Shown here piece by piece: positions 51,999 through 60,743 of a stretch of 64,000 nt of DNA. Origin of the DNA: CALKYB01 sp964510575 (GTDB lineage Bacteria; Bdellovibrionota_C; UBA2361; SZUA-149; CALKYB01); the NCBI GenBank assembly GCA_964510575.1, contig CAZECN010000003.1:55246-119245 (forward strand), in the 5' to 3' direction. Numbering within the stretch: the first letter of the stretch is position 1; each line of letters begins with the position of its first letter. A model generated the notes under the pieces. That model made no database searches, had not been told where the DNA came from, and saw only the letters and a program-made list of their open reading frames with translations. The position numbers were made by a program, and so were the translations under genes.

Positions 51999-52598
51999 TT
52001 AATTTTCTCCAGCGTTGACCTCCTCTGGGGGAAGCATTTTCTCTATCGCCTCAAGTAGTCGAGAGTATACGGTGTTAATTGTTCCGTTCCCGTCTATTTC
52101 AAGTAGCAAGCCTTCTTCTCGGTAGTAATCAATAAGTGGAGCTGTTTTATCCTGATAAACCTTCAACCTTTCAACTTGCACAACTTCAGAATCGTCTTTT
52201 CTATTCTGCGCACCTCTTCGACCTTCTAATCTCTTTAAAAGCTGACCTTCACTAAGATTAAAAAGGTAAGTAGCACTAATCCCATCTTCCCTGGCAGCCA
52301 ACATCTCTTTAAGAGCTTCAGCCTGAGGAACCGTTCTCGGGAATCCATCCAAAATACAACCGTTGATACAGTCACTCTGCTGAGTTCTACTTTCAATGAT
52401 TTCTACTATGGTTTCATCCGGAACGAGCTGACCCTCATCCATTAAAGTTCTAACTTTACTCCCAAGCTCACTTCCACTAGCAACTTCAGCTCGAAGCATA
52501 TCTCCGGTACTGATGTGAGCTATACCTAGGGCATCCGCAAGGCGAGCAGCCTGTGTCCCCTTTCCAACGCCCGGTGGTCCCAGAAAAATTATTTTCAT
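51999..52598 (-). CDS. adk: Adenylate kinase, short form
   Basis: AMP + ATP to 2 ADP. The 199-residue protein has the P-loop GPPGVGKGTQ, the AMP-site TGDMLRAEV and DGFPRTVPQA. The LID is the short type (RLEGRRGAQNRKDDSEVV), lacking the roughly 27-residue insert of the long form and its zinc ligands. It follows secY by 6 bp, as in most bacteria. Confidence 0.97.
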   Translation of the reverse strand: MKIIFLGPPGVGKGTQAARLADALGIAHISTGDMLRAEVASGSELGSKVRTLMDEGQLVPDETIVEIIESRTQQSDCINGCILDGFPRTVPQAEALKEMLAAREDGISATYLFNLSEGQLLKRLEGRRGAQNRKDDSEVVQVERLKVYQDKTAPLIDYYREEGLLLEIDGNGTINTVYSRLLEAIEKMLPPEEVNAGEN

Positions 52599-52604
52599 CG
52601 GATG

Positions 52605-53948
52605 CTACCTTTGAATCAATCGACCTTTGACGTGAGTCGCTCTAGAAAGTCCCCGGACCTTCCCAGGCCCTTTCTCCATGAAGCCCTCGTAGTTTCGAGC
52701 AACTAAGTGAGATTCCATTTGAGCCACTGTATCAAGCATAACAACCACAGTGATTAAAATAGCGGTTCCACCAAAGAAATATGAGAACGAAGCAGCACCC
52801 ATGTTGATGTAAAACAAAGTCGGAGCAATACAAACGATTGTAACGTATATCGAACCCCAAAGAGTTAGCATGCTGAGCACTTTACTCAGGTAAGTAGCTG
52901 TTTCCTTCCCAGGCCTTACACCCGGAACAAATCCACCGTGACTCTTTAAGTTCTCAGCCATTTTTTCCGGATCAACTGTTATCGAGGTATAAAAATAACA
53001 GAAAAAGATAATCATTATGGTAAAGACCACATTGTAAACTATGTTAGTTGGCTCGAAAAAAGCTATGTAGCTCTGCATAGAGTCCGTAGCGAACCACTGA
53101 AAAAGTGTACTGAATAAGAGCAGGGACAAAGATGCAAAAATCGGTGCCATCACTCCCGAAGAGTTAACCTTAAGAGGAAGGTGCTGATTTGTAGCAGAGG
53201 CAACCCCTTTACCTACTGCTCTTTTAGGATACTGCACCGGAATTCGCCTTTGCGCCCTTTCAACCCAAACAATCAAAGCTATTGTTGCCACTCCAAAAGT
53301 GAGTATTAGAAGCAAGCTTCCTGGGTCAATCTCGCCCGTTCTCGTCAGCTCAAAAGTTTGCAACAGAGTACTAGGCATACTCGCAAGAATACCTGCTGTA
53401 ATCACCAAACTAATTCCATTACCAATACCGTGCTCCGTAATTTGCTCACCAAGCCACATGATAAAAGAAGCACCTGCACAAAGAGTAATCGCAGTAATAA
53501 TCTTAAAAGCAAAGCCAGGGTTTGAAACAACACCTTGGCTTTCCAAAGCGACGCTGAGAGCGAAGCCTTGTATCAATGCCAGAACAACCGTTCCTATTCT
53601 AGTATATCGAGTAATCACCCTCCTACCCGACGCACCTTCTTTCTGAAGTTCCTCTAGATGGGGCACTACATGAGTCAACATTTGCATAGCAATTGAGACC
53701 CCAATGTATGGTCCAATACCAAGGGCTAAAACTGAAAAATTCTCCAACGCCCCGCCTGAAAACATATTAACGAGTCCAAACAGAGTCTTTGAAGCTTGCT
53801 CAAACAAGCTTTTCAATTTCTCAGCATCAATTCCAGGAGTAGGAACAAAGACGCCAATACGATAAATAATCAGCATCCCTAAAGTGAAGAAAATTCTCTT
53901 ACGAAGTTCTGGGATTTTAGCTGCGTCTTGAAAGCCCGGGATGATCAT
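52605..53948 (-). CDS. secY: Protein translocase subunit SecY
   Basis: 447 residues, ten transmembrane helices forming the Sec channel. Signatures include FFTLGMLIIYRIGVFVPTPGI, MNMFSGGALENFSVLALGIGPYI-like VNMFSGGALENFS, GIGNGISLVITAGI and the RHxxP-type C-terminal ribosome-contact region. It exports proteins such as the lipoproteins and porin of this window. It lies between rplO and adk. Confidence 0.98.
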   Translation of the reverse strand: MIIPGFQDAAKIPELRKRIFFTLGMLIIYRIGVFVPTPGIDAEKLKSLFEQASKTLFGLVNMFSGGALENFSVLALGIGPYIGVSIAMQMLTHVVPHLEELQKEGASGRRVITRYTRIGTVVLALIQGFALSVALESQGVVSNPGFAFKIITAITLCAGASFIMWLGEQITEHGIGNGISLVITAGILASMPSTLLQTFELTRTGEIDPGSLLLILTFGVATIALIVWVERAQRRIPVQYPKRAVGKGVASATNQHLPLKVNSSGVMAPIFASLSLLLFSTLFQWFATDSMQSYIAFFEPTNIVYNVVFTIMIIFFCYFYTSITVDPEKMAENLKSHGGFVPGVRPGKETATYLSKVLSMLTLWGSIYVTIVCIAPTLFYINMGAASFSYFFGGTAILITVVVMLDTVAQMESHLVARNYEGFMEKGPGKVRGLSRATHVKGRLIQR

Positions 53949-54043
53949 CTAGCTTATCTACCGTTTTTAACCCACCGAAGATGGGGTTCTAATTCATTCA
54001 ATACTACACCCAACTACAAAGACCGGAGCAAAGGCGGTAAAAC

Positions 54044-54517
54044 TTACTTAATGATTCTAAGCTCACCACCGGCTGCCTCAATTGCCAGCTTGGCAGAGGC
54101 CGAAGCTGCATGGGCTTCTATAACGATTTTTTCCTTAAATTCAGCGCCTTCAAGAAGCTTCACTTTTTGACGCCCGCTCATCAACCCGTTGTCCTTGAGG
54201 ACTTCAATGGTAATGTCTCCACTACCTACTAGATGTGCTAGGGTCTTCAACTTTACGGGCTTGAAAAGATTCTTTTTGAGCACCTTTTTCCTTGAGGTAA
54301 AACCACGCTTTGGAAGTCTTCTGTGCAAAGGCATTTGACCACCTTCGAATCCACTGATCAGCCCAAAACCGGAACGACTTCTCTGACCTTTTTGGCCCTT
54401 ACCACAAGTCTTACCGTTACCGCTTCCTTCACCAATCCCTTTTCGCTTGCGAGGCTTCGCAGATCCCGCCGCAGGAGACAATCCGCTCAAGTTTAATTCT
54501 TTAGCTTCTTCGCTCAT
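54044..54517 (-). CDS. rplO: 50S ribosomal protein L15
   Basis: 157 residues. Conserved Gly-rich part GKTCGKGQKGQRSRSGFG and GFEGGQMPLHRRLPKRGFT, then the typical L15 C-terminal domain ending in AAGGELRIIK. It is longer than many L15 proteins at the N-terminus by a dozen residues. Followed by secY after 95 bp. Confidence 0.98.
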   Translation of the reverse strand: MSEEAKELNLSGLSPAAGSAKPRKRKGIGEGSGNGKTCGKGQKGQRSRSGFGLISGFEGGQMPLHRRLPKRGFTSRKKVLKKNLFKPVKLKTLAHLVGSGDITIEVLKDNGLMSGRQKVKLLEGAEFKEKIVIEAHAASASAKLAIEAAGGELRIIK

Positions 54518-54572
54518 CTTTCTTTTCCCTAATAGATCTAAAGTCTAAGTTTTACCCAGCGCAATACCGCTG

Positions 54573-54755
54573 CTACGGTCGCTCTATCTCTACCAAATGA
54601 TTTACGGAGCGAACCATCCCAAGTATTGACCTTGAAGCTTGGTGCTCCCGAACTCTTCCAATTTTACCAAGTCCCAAAGCTTTCAAAGTGTCTGAGTGAC
54701 GCTTTTTTTGTCCAATTGTGCTTCGCACTTGTTTAACTAAAATTTTTTCAGCCAC
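54573..54755 (-). CDS. rpmD: 50S ribosomal protein L30
   Basis: 60 residues: KILVKQVRSTIGQKKRHSDTL, LGLGKIGRVREHQA, and the C-terminal VRSVNHLVEIE strand. Small ferredoxin-like RNA-binding fold. It sits between rpsE and rplO in standard order. Confidence 0.97.
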   Translation of the reverse strand: MAEKILVKQVRSTIGQKKRHSDTLKALGLGKIGRVREHQASRSILGMVRSVNHLVEIERP

Positions 54756-54772
54756 GTCCTTTCTCCTGAAAA

Positions 54773-55318
54773 CTATACGCCGTATGGGTGATAATCTAGC
54801 TCTTCAAGCTCCTTTCCTCTTCTAATAGCTACCGCTTCAGGTGTCTCCAACTGAAGCAAGCCATTAAAGACCGCGCCCAGAACGTTATGAGGATTCTGAG
54901 TTCCAAAAGACTTGGTAAGTACATCACTGATTCCTACTTTCTCGATTACGCACCTAACGGCACTACCTGCGATTACTCCCGTTCCCGGAGAAGCAGGCTT
55001 AATAAGAACTTTAGCTGAACCGCTTCGGCCAATGACTTCGTAAGGAATAGTTCCACCAACTAGTGGAACGTTGATCAATCTTTTCCTAGCAGCCTCACCC
55101 GCCTTCCGGATAGAGTCAGGAACTTCGTTAGCCTTACCCAAGCCGTACCCAACATTTCCATTTTCATCACCAACAACAACCAAAGCGCTAAAGCTAAAGC
55201 GTCGACCACCTTTCACAACTTTTGCAACACGATTGATAAATACAACCTTGTCGGTCAACTCTCCGCAACTCGCGGGATGAATTTTTCTGTCGTTAGGAAC
55301 TTTGTAACTAGCACCCAT
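54773..55318 (-). CDS. rpsE: 30S ribosomal protein S5
   Basis: 181 residues with the double-stranded RNA-binding N-terminal domain (KVVKGGRRFSFSALVVVGD, NVGYGLGKANEVPDSIRKA) and the C-terminal domain (PASPGTGVIAGSAVRCVIE). Contributes to decoding accuracy. Typical length. Confidence 0.98.
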   Translation of the reverse strand: MGASYKVPNDRKIHPASCGELTDKVVFINRVAKVVKGGRRFSFSALVVVGDENGNVGYGLGKANEVPDSIRKAGEAARKRLINVPLVGGTIPYEVIGRSGSAKVLIKPASPGTGVIAGSAVRCVIEKVGISDVLTKSFGTQNPHNVLGAVFNGLLQLETPEAVAIRRGKELEELDYHPYGV

Positions 55319-55366
55319 TTCTCATTTCCTCTTGATGATTAAAATTTCTGAACCAGAAACTCAGCT

Positions 55367-55723
55367 CTAAAAGCCTAACCCGCCTTCTCTTGCACCTTCA
55401 GCCACAGCCGCTACTCGACCATGGTAAAGATATCCGTTTCGATCAAAGACGGCCTTTTCGATATTATTCTCTTTTGCAATCTCAGCTATTCTCTTACCAA
55501 CAGCCTTCGCGCTATCTACTGACTTAGAGGAATTTTCAGTAATTCCCTTAGAAGAAACAGTGGCAATAACCTTCCCATCCGTATCATCAATAAGTTGCGC
55601 GTAAGTATGCTTAAGGCTTCTAAAAACGCTTATCCTAGGTTGCTCAGTGCTACCTTGAAGCTTTCTTCGCAGAGAACGCTGACGGCGTTTTCTACCTATG
55701 ATTCTTTGTGAAGTTTTACCCAT
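55367..55723 (-). CDS. rplR: 50S ribosomal protein L18
   Basis: 118 residues from ATG 55721-55723 (MGKTSQRIIGRKRRQRSLRR), supported by AGGA 3-4 nt upstream; the longer frame to 55891 overlaps rplF and is not the real start. Core signatures: PRISVFRSLKHTYAQLIDD and VFDRNGYLYHGRVAAVAEGAR. 5S rRNA-binding protein. Confidence 0.97.
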   Translation of the reverse strand: MGKTSQRIIGRKRRQRSLRRKLQGSTEQPRISVFRSLKHTYAQLIDDTDGKVIATVSSKGITENSSKSVDSAKAVGKRIAEIAKENNIEKAVFDRNGYLYHGRVAAVAEGAREGGLGF

Positions 55724-55760
55724 TTTCCTGGTCCCTATATATAAATCTAATATCGACGTT

Positions 55761-56318
55761 CTACTTACCAGCCTTACCAGCTTTACGACGGATGACTTCG
55801 TCGCGGTATTTAACCCCTTTACCTTTATAAGGCTCAGGTGGGCGTAATGAACGGATTTGAGCAGCAACCTGACCAAGAAGTTGTTTGTCACAAGACTCTA
55901 ACTTCACGGCTACGTCTCTACCTTCCTTAAGAACACTAGCCGTTACTCCATCAGGAACTTTAAACTTAATGTCATGAGAATAACCCAAACCAAGGTTAAG
56001 GTCCTTTCCCTTCATCTCAGCTTTGTAACCAACTCCATTAACATCTAAGATCTTTTCAAAGCCTTCATGACAACCTTGCACCATGTTACTGGCCAAAGCA
56101 CGCTCCATGCCATGGAAGGCCCTAGCGTCTTTGCTGTCAGATTTTCTTTCAAAGGTTAGCACCTGTGCGCCTTCCTCTTCTTTAATTTCAGCCTTAATCT
56201 CTGGACGACAGGCTCTTTCTAATTTTCCTTTCGGCCCCTCAATCTTCACCAAATTGCCAGACACAACTGCCTTAACACCTTTGGGAAGAGTAATTGGAGC
56301 TTTTCCTATTCTGGACAT
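55761..56318 (-). CDS. rplF: 50S ribosomal protein L6
   Basis: 185 residues with two tandem L6 domains, opening MSRIGKAPITLPKGV and ending with the RNA-binding IRSLRPPEPYKGKGVKY. Typical length and position between rpsH and rplR. Confidence 0.98.
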   Translation of the reverse strand: MSRIGKAPITLPKGVKAVVSGNLVKIEGPKGKLERACRPEIKAEIKEEEGAQVLTFERKSDSKDARAFHGMERALASNMVQGCHEGFEKILDVNGVGYKAEMKGKDLNLGLGYSHDIKFKVPDGVTASVLKEGRDVAVKLESCDKQLLGQVAAQIRSLRPPEPYKGKGVKYRDEVIRRKAGKAGK

Positions 56319-56339
56319 TTTATAGTTCTCCGCGAGCCT

Positions 56340-56744
56340 CTAGAATACCGAACAAACAACTTCTCCGCCGATTCCTTGTTGGCGGGCTTGTTGAGCACTC
56401 ATCATTCCTTTTGATGTAGACAATACAACCAGACCTAAGCCCCCTTTGTAGTAAGGAATTTTATCCTTACCGACATAGAATCTTCGTCCTGGCTTACTCA
56501 TTCTGTCGATCTTTTTAATAACCGGAACACCCTTGGTAGAATAACGAAGGTTGACTCTGAGGGTCTTCTTCCCCTTACCTTCGTCAATCTGTTCGTACTC
56601 TCCGACATAACCTCCGTCTTTGAGCACTCCAAGGATTGCTGCTTTCTTCTTCGATGCCGGAATATCAACCGCTCGGAACCCTACCGAAGAGGCATTCCGA
56701 ATCCGGGTCAACAAATCTGCAATTGGGTCGGTGTATAAAGCCAT
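56340..56744 (-). CDS. rpsH: 30S ribosomal protein S8
   Basis: 134 residues: DPIADLLTRIRNASSVGF at the N-terminus and STSKGMMSAQQARQQGIGGEVVCSVF at the C-terminus, the 16S-binding domain. In E. coli S8 is also the translational repressor of the spc operon; whether that holds here is unknown. Confidence 0.98.
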   Translation of the reverse strand: MALYTDPIADLLTRIRNASSVGFRAVDIPASKKKAAILGVLKDGGYVGEYEQIDEGKGKKTLRVNLRYSTKGVPVIKKIDRMSKPGRRFYVGKDKIPYYKGGLGLVVLSTSKGMMSAQQARQQGIGGEVVCSVF

Positions 56745-56795
56745 ATCTTGCCTGACTGTCTTTCGTTAAAAATCTTTCTTAAACTAACTCTTTTG

Positions 56796-56981
56796 CTACC
56801 AGCTTGCTTTTATCAAGCCTGGAATTTCCCCTTGGAGCGCATGCTTCCTTAAGCACAATCTGCAAAGATCAAACTTTCTATAAAAGCCCCGTGGACGGCC
56901 ACAGCTTTTACATCTGTTATACTCGCGGACAGCAAACTTCTGCTTCCGATTACACTTGTTTATCATTGACTTCTTAGCCAT
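56796..56981 (-). CDS. rpsN: 30S ribosomal protein S14, zinc-binding (type Z)
   Basis: 61 residues, the short form with the zinc ribbon CKSCGRPRGFYRKFDLCRLC (two C-x2-C pairs). Many Gram-negatives of the gamma group use the longer zinc-free form, so this helps to exclude that group. Located between rplE and rpsH. Confidence 0.97.
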   Translation of the reverse strand: MAKKSMINKCNRKQKFAVREYNRCKSCGRPRGFYRKFDLCRLCLRKHALQGEIPGLIKASW

Positions 56982-56992
56982 CTCTTCCCTTG

Positions 56993-57547
56993 CTATTTCT
57001 TCCTGAACGGAAAGCCTGTTTTCTCTAGTAACGCTCTGGCTTCATCATTTGTTTCGGCTGTCGTAACCACCGTGATGCTAAGCCCTTTGATAGTAGTCTT
57101 ATCCAAACTAATTTCTGGGAAAATAATTTGCTCAGTGACACCCATGGAGTAGTTACCTGCTCCATCAAAAGATTTTCTTGAGATTCCACGGAAGTCTCGA
57201 ACCCTTGGCAAAGCAACATTCACTAAACGGTCTAAGAACTCATACATGCGTTTTCCGCGTAGAGTGACGGAACAACCAATTGGCATCCCCTCTCTCAATT
57301 TAAAGTTCGCAATAGATTTTCGGGCCTTTGTGATTACTGGTTTCTGTCCAGCAATAAGCTCTAGGTCAGCCGCCGCTGCGTCAACAGCTTTAGAATTCTG
57401 AACTCCAGCCTTACCAACACCCATGTTAAGCACTACCTTAACGATCTTTGGAACCTGGTGAGGATTCTTGTAGTCAAAGTCCGCCTTCAAGGCAGGAAAG
57501 ACCTCTTTCAAATACTTTTCATGTAATCTGGCCTGTTCTGTCGCCAT
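56993..57547 (-). CDS. rplE: 50S ribosomal protein L5
   Basis: 184 residues: PKIVKVVLNMGVGKAG, GQKPVITKARKSIANFKLREG and the C-terminal IFPEISLDK segment. 5S rRNA- and tRNA-contacting protein. Standard place between rplX and rpsN. Confidence 0.98.
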   Translation of the reverse strand: MATEQARLHEKYLKEVFPALKADFDYKNPHQVPKIVKVVLNMGVGKAGVQNSKAVDAAAADLELIAGQKPVITKARKSIANFKLREGMPIGCSVTLRGKRMYEFLDRLVNVALPRVRDFRGISRKSFDGAGNYSMGVTEQIIFPEISLDKTTIKGLSITVVTTAETNDEARALLEKTGFPFRKK

Positions 57548-57566
57548 TTCCCTTTCTCCTCTAAGA

Positions 57567-57992
57567 CTAAACGTCTATCTGCTCGAATTTCTTACTTTCT
57601 GGATGGGTATAACCCCGAACCTTCCTTCCGTCGTCTAACTTCCGACTGGAAATCCTCACCGGCTTCTTAATATCTTCCACGTAATACATGACGTTTGAGA
57701 TATGAATCGAAGCTTCTTTTTCAATTATGCCGGCAGCTTCAGTATTGGTTCTAGCTCTCTTATGCCTCTTGACCATGTTCAAGCCTTCAACAACGACTCT
57801 ATTCTTTCCAGGTATCAGCTTAAGAATTTTTCCTGTCTGACCTTTCAAAACACGACCACTTTTTTCGTTGCCGCCTGAAATAACCATAACAGGGTCATTT
57901 TTTTTTAAGCTCGTTTTTAGAACTTTTTTCTCAGCCTCTTTAGCCTTTCGCTGCTTAAGCTTTCTCGGTTTTTTATTAATTCCAACAGCCAT
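57567..57992 (-). CDS. rplX: 50S ribosomal protein L24 with basic N-terminal extension
   Basis: 141 residues. The first 32 (MAVGINKKPRKLKQRKAKEA and onward) are a Lys-rich extension not found in the usual 105-residue L24. The KOW core follows (DPVMVISGGNEKSG, GKILKLIPGKNRVVVEGLN). The start ATG shares one base with the rplN stop (TAATG), so it is translationally coupled. Confidence 0.97.
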   Translation of the reverse strand: MAVGINKKPRKLKQRKAKEAEKKVLKTSLKKNDPVMVISGGNEKSGRVLKGQTGKILKLIPGKNRVVVEGLNMVKRHKRARTNTEAAGIIEKEASIHISNVMYYVEDIKKPVRISSRKLDDGRKVRGYTHPESKKFEQIDV

Positions 57993-58360
57993 TAGAGCAC
58001 CTCTGGAGCAAGAGAAATTATCTTCATAAAATTCTTTCCTCGGAGTTCACGAGCAACCGGCCCAAAGATTCGGTTTCCAACCGGTTCCTTCGAAGCATTG
58101 ATTAAAACTGCCGAGTTTGTATCGAAGCGGATCAAAGAACCATCTTCGCGAGTAACCTCTTTAGCAGTTCTCACAATTACAGCGGTGTGAACGTCACCTT
58201 TTTTGATCTTAGAATTAGGTTGAGCTTCTTTCACAGAAACTTTAATCAAATCACCAATTCCAGCATACCGGCGCTTAGAACCACCAAGCACTTTGATACA
58301 CATCACTTTTCGGGCACCCGAGTTGTCTGCAATATCGAGTATCGATTCCTGTTGAATCAT
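57992..58360 (-). CDS. rplN: 50S ribosomal protein L14
   Basis: 122 residues, MIQQESILDIADNSGARKVM, GDLIKVSVKEAQPNSKIKKGD and the closing REL..KNFMKIISLAPEVL. Standard length. Separated by 2 bp from rpsQ and overlapping rplX by one base. Confidence 0.98.
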   Translation of the reverse strand: MIQQESILDIADNSGARKVMCIKVLGGSKRRYAGIGDLIKVSVKEAQPNSKIKKGDVHTAVIVRTAKEVTREDGSLIRFDTNSAVLINASKEPVGNRIFGPVARELRGKNFMKIISLAPEVL

Positions 58361-58362
58361 AA

Positions 58363-58662
58363 CTAAATAGCCTTCTTCATTATGTTCTGAACTCTCCAGC
58401 GTTTACTCTTACTAAGAGGCCGGCACTCAATAATTCTCACTTCATCTCCAATTCCACACTCATTCTCTTCATCATGAGCAACGTATTTTTCGGAACTGAG
58501 TACGAATTTTTTATATTTAGGGTGCATTTTGTGAGTGGTAACTTTCACAACCACTGACTTCTGCATCTTATCACTGACTACGATACCTTCTCGGTACTTA
58601 ACCAATCCTCTTCCTTTAGTTTGAGCAGTCTCGCCACTCGAAGTTGAAGCATCTGCCATCAT
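58363..58662 (-). CDS. rpsQ: 30S ribosomal protein S17
   Basis: 99 residues. The OB-fold core is REGIVVSDKMQKSVVVKVTT ... HPKYKKFVLSSEKYVAHDEE ... GDEVRIIECRPLSKSKRW. A Ser/Thr-rich N-terminal addition of about 20 residues precedes it. AGAGGG supports the double-ATG start. Standard order. Confidence 0.97.
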   Translation of the reverse strand: MMADASTSSGETAQTKGRGLVKYREGIVVSDKMQKSVVVKVTTHKMHPKYKKFVLSSEKYVAHDEENECGIGDEVRIIECRPLSKSKRWRVQNIMKKAI

Positions 58663-58680
58663 CTTACCCTCTAGAATTCC

Positions 58681-58893
58681 TTAGTTGGCGCTAACTGCGG
58701 CCTTCTCATTTAGTACAGTTTTCATCTGAGCAATTGAACGTCTCAATAATTTGAGTTGAGCTGTGTTCTCCAACTGCCCCCCAGCTAAACGAAACCTTAG
58801 TTTCATCAGCTCATCAGAAGTCTCTTCAATTTTCTTCTTGATATCTTCAGGAGTCAGATCTCTGAATTCCTGCAATTTCTTTCCAGCACCCAT
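58681..58893 (-). CDS. rpmC: 50S ribosomal protein L29
   Basis: 70 residues from ATG 58891-58893 (MGAGKKLQEFRDLTPEDIKK), with AAGGA upstream; the longer frame would overlap rplP. Helical hairpin with the signature LMKLRFRLAGGQLENTAQLK. Located at the tunnel exit near L23. Confidence 0.96.
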   Translation of the reverse strand: MGAGKKLQEFRDLTPEDIKKKIEETSDELMKLRFRLAGGQLENTAQLKLLRRSIAQMKTVLNEKAAVSAN

Positions 58894-58906
58894 TCTACAA
58901 TCCTTC

Positions 58907-59326
58907 CTAAAAGATGTTCCTGCTGACAAATTTTGTCTTCACCGGAAGCTTAGCTGCAGCAAGGCGAAAAGCCTCTTTGGCAGTCTCTTCATCAACTCCC
59001 TTAACTTCATACATAATCCGTCCTGCTCGAACCTCAGCTACCCAAGCCTCAGGCGAGCCCTTACCCTTACCCATCCGAACCTCGGCTGGCTTTTTAGTAA
59101 GTGGCTTGTCAGGGAAAATTCTTATCCAAATTTTTCCGCCTCTTTTTAAGTAACGGTTCATAGCAACACGAGCAGCTTCAATCTGACGGTTGGTGATCCA
59201 AAGAGACTCAGTTGCCATTAAACCATAATCACCAAAGGCAACTTTCGTTCCTCTAGTCTCGACCCCTCTTAGGTGCCGAGCCTGTTTCATGACTTTTCTA
59301 TGTCTTATTTTTTTTGGCGATAACAT
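58907..59326 (-). CDS. rplP: 50S ribosomal protein L16
   Basis: 139 residues, MLSPKKIRHRKVMKQARHLRG, GKIWIRIFPDKPLTKKPAEVRMGKGKG (split here) and AFRLAAAKLPVKTKFV. It binds 23S rRNA near the A-site tRNA elbow. Normal length. Confidence 0.98.
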   Translation of the reverse strand: MLSPKKIRHRKVMKQARHLRGVETRGTKVAFGDYGLMATESLWITNRQIEAARVAMNRYLKRGGKIWIRIFPDKPLTKKPAEVRMGKGKGSPEAWVAEVRAGRIMYEVKGVDEETAKEAFRLAAAKLPVKTKFVSRNIF

Positions 59327-59359
59327 TGGCTGTAATTACCTTTCTTCTTCTCTCTAATC

Positions 59360-60034
59360 CTAGGCTGAAATAGCTTCAGCTGAATCAATTCCTTCGTCTT
59401 TCTCACCACGGAATATCCAGCACTTGACGCCAATAATCCCGTAAGTAGTCAAAGCTTCCGCGGTTCCGTAGTCAATTTGAGCACGAAGTGTATGCAAAGG
59501 AACTCTACCTTCCCTGGCCCACTCACGGCGAGCAATGTCAGCTCCTCCAAGTCGACCAGAAACAGAAACCTTAACTCCCTCAGCTCCCATTCTCATCGCT
59601 CTACCCACGGCATCTTTCATGCAACGTCTGAACGCTACTCGTCTCATCAATTGATCAGCTACATTTTGAGCAACTAGCGTGGCATCCAAATCAGGCTTTC
59701 TGATTTCAATGATATTCACTCTAACTTCTCTATTGCTGCCATCCTTGATCAACTTCTTAATCTCAACTCTGAGATCCTCGATGTCCTTACCTTTCTTCCC
59801 GATAACCAAACCAGGTCTCGCTGTTCTTACGTTGACTGTAAGACGGTTAGCAGCTCGCTCGATAACTATGTTTGAAATACCAGCACCCGCTAGTTTCTTC
59901 TCAACAAACTCTCTTAGAAAGAAGTCTTGGTGAAGTTGTCGCGCGTAGTCTTTGTTATTCTTCTTGTACCACCTTGACTGCCAAGTTTCGGTGACTCCTA
60001 GACGAAAACCAAGTGGATGTACTTTCTGACCCAT
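59360..60034 (-). CDS. rpsC: 30S ribosomal protein S3
   Basis: 224 residues with the KH domain (ARPGLVIGKKGKDIEDLR) and the C-terminal S3 domain (GAEGVKVSVSGRLGGADIAR). Opens MGQKVHPLGFRLGVTETWQS. Part of the mRNA entry site and helicase. Standard order. Confidence 0.98.
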   Translation of the reverse strand: MGQKVHPLGFRLGVTETWQSRWYKKNNKDYARQLHQDFFLREFVEKKLAGAGISNIVIERAANRLTVNVRTARPGLVIGKKGKDIEDLRVEIKKLIKDGSNREVRVNIIEIRKPDLDATLVAQNVADQLMRRVAFRRCMKDAVGRAMRMGAEGVKVSVSGRLGGADIARREWAREGRVPLHTLRAQIDYGTAEALTTYGIIGVKCWIFRGEKDEGIDSAEAISA

Positions 60035-60067
60035 ATCTTGTCGATCCTTGTATTTCTACTTTACTCT

Positions 60068-60421
60068 CTACAGTTCATCCAAATGTACAGTAATTGTACT
60101 ATGCCGTTTTCTAAGTGGAGTCGCTCGTCCCTGAGCTCGAGGTAGAGAACGCTTAAGCACTCGACCAGCGTCCACAAAGGCGCGACTAACATATAGTTCT
60201 TCAACACCTACCGAATGCTTATCTTTCGCATTAGCAGCTGCAGACATAATTAATTTCTTCAAAAGAGGAGCAGTCTTTTTATCGCAGAACTTCAGTTGCT
60301 CTAGCGCTCTTGCAACAGACTTTCCACGAATCATGTCAACAACGAGCCTCGCTTTGCGAGGAGACACGTGCACATTGGAAAGTTGTGCTTTTGAAAGATA
60401 TCCTTTTGCGGTTTCAGCCAT
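60068..60421 (-). CDS. rplV: 50S ribosomal protein L22
   Basis: 117 residues: VHVSPRKARLVVDMIRGKSV and the tunnel-lining hairpin and C-terminal RVLKRSLPRAQGRATPLRKR. Macrolide-contacting protein of the exit tunnel. Standard order and length. Confidence 0.98.
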   Translation of the reverse strand: MAETAKGYLSKAQLSNVHVSPRKARLVVDMIRGKSVARALEQLKFCDKKTAPLLKKLIMSAAANAKDKHSVGVEELYVSRAFVDAGRVLKRSLPRAQGRATPLRKRHSTITVHLDEL

Positions 60422-60436
60422 CTCTACAGTTCCAGT

Positions 60437-60706
60437 CTACTTTTTCTTCTCACCCGTATGACCATTGTAAGTCCTAGTCGGAGAAAACTCTCCAAGCTTG
60501 TGACCCACCATGTTCTCGGAAACGAATACAGGGTTAAATTTTTTGCCATTGTGAACGTTAAAAGTAAGTCCAACCATATCTGGAATAATGGTTGATCTTC
60601 TTGACCAAGTCTTGATTGGCCCTTTATGAGCACCATTCTTCGCACGCTCAACCCACTTCAAGAGAGAGTCGTCAATGAAAGCACCTTTTTTAATCGAACG
60701 AGGCAT
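60437..60706 (-). CDS. rpsS: 30S ribosomal protein S19
   Basis: 89 residues, MPRSIKKGAFIDDSLLKW, WSRRSTIIPDMVGLTFNVHNG and GHKLGEFSPTRTYNGH. Standard length; pairs with S13 in the 30S head. Confidence 0.98.
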   Translation of the reverse strand: MPRSIKKGAFIDDSLLKWVERAKNGAHKGPIKTWSRRSTIIPDMVGLTFNVHNGKKFNPVFVSENMVGHKLGEFSPTRTYNGHTGEKKK

Positions 60707-60743
60707 CTAAATTCTCCTACAAAATTCTCTATATCAACCCAGT

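Noticed and set aside
55724..55891. 57-residue N-terminal extension of L18
   Set aside because: It lies inside rplF in another frame. The conserved MGKTSQ start has its own ribosome binding site.
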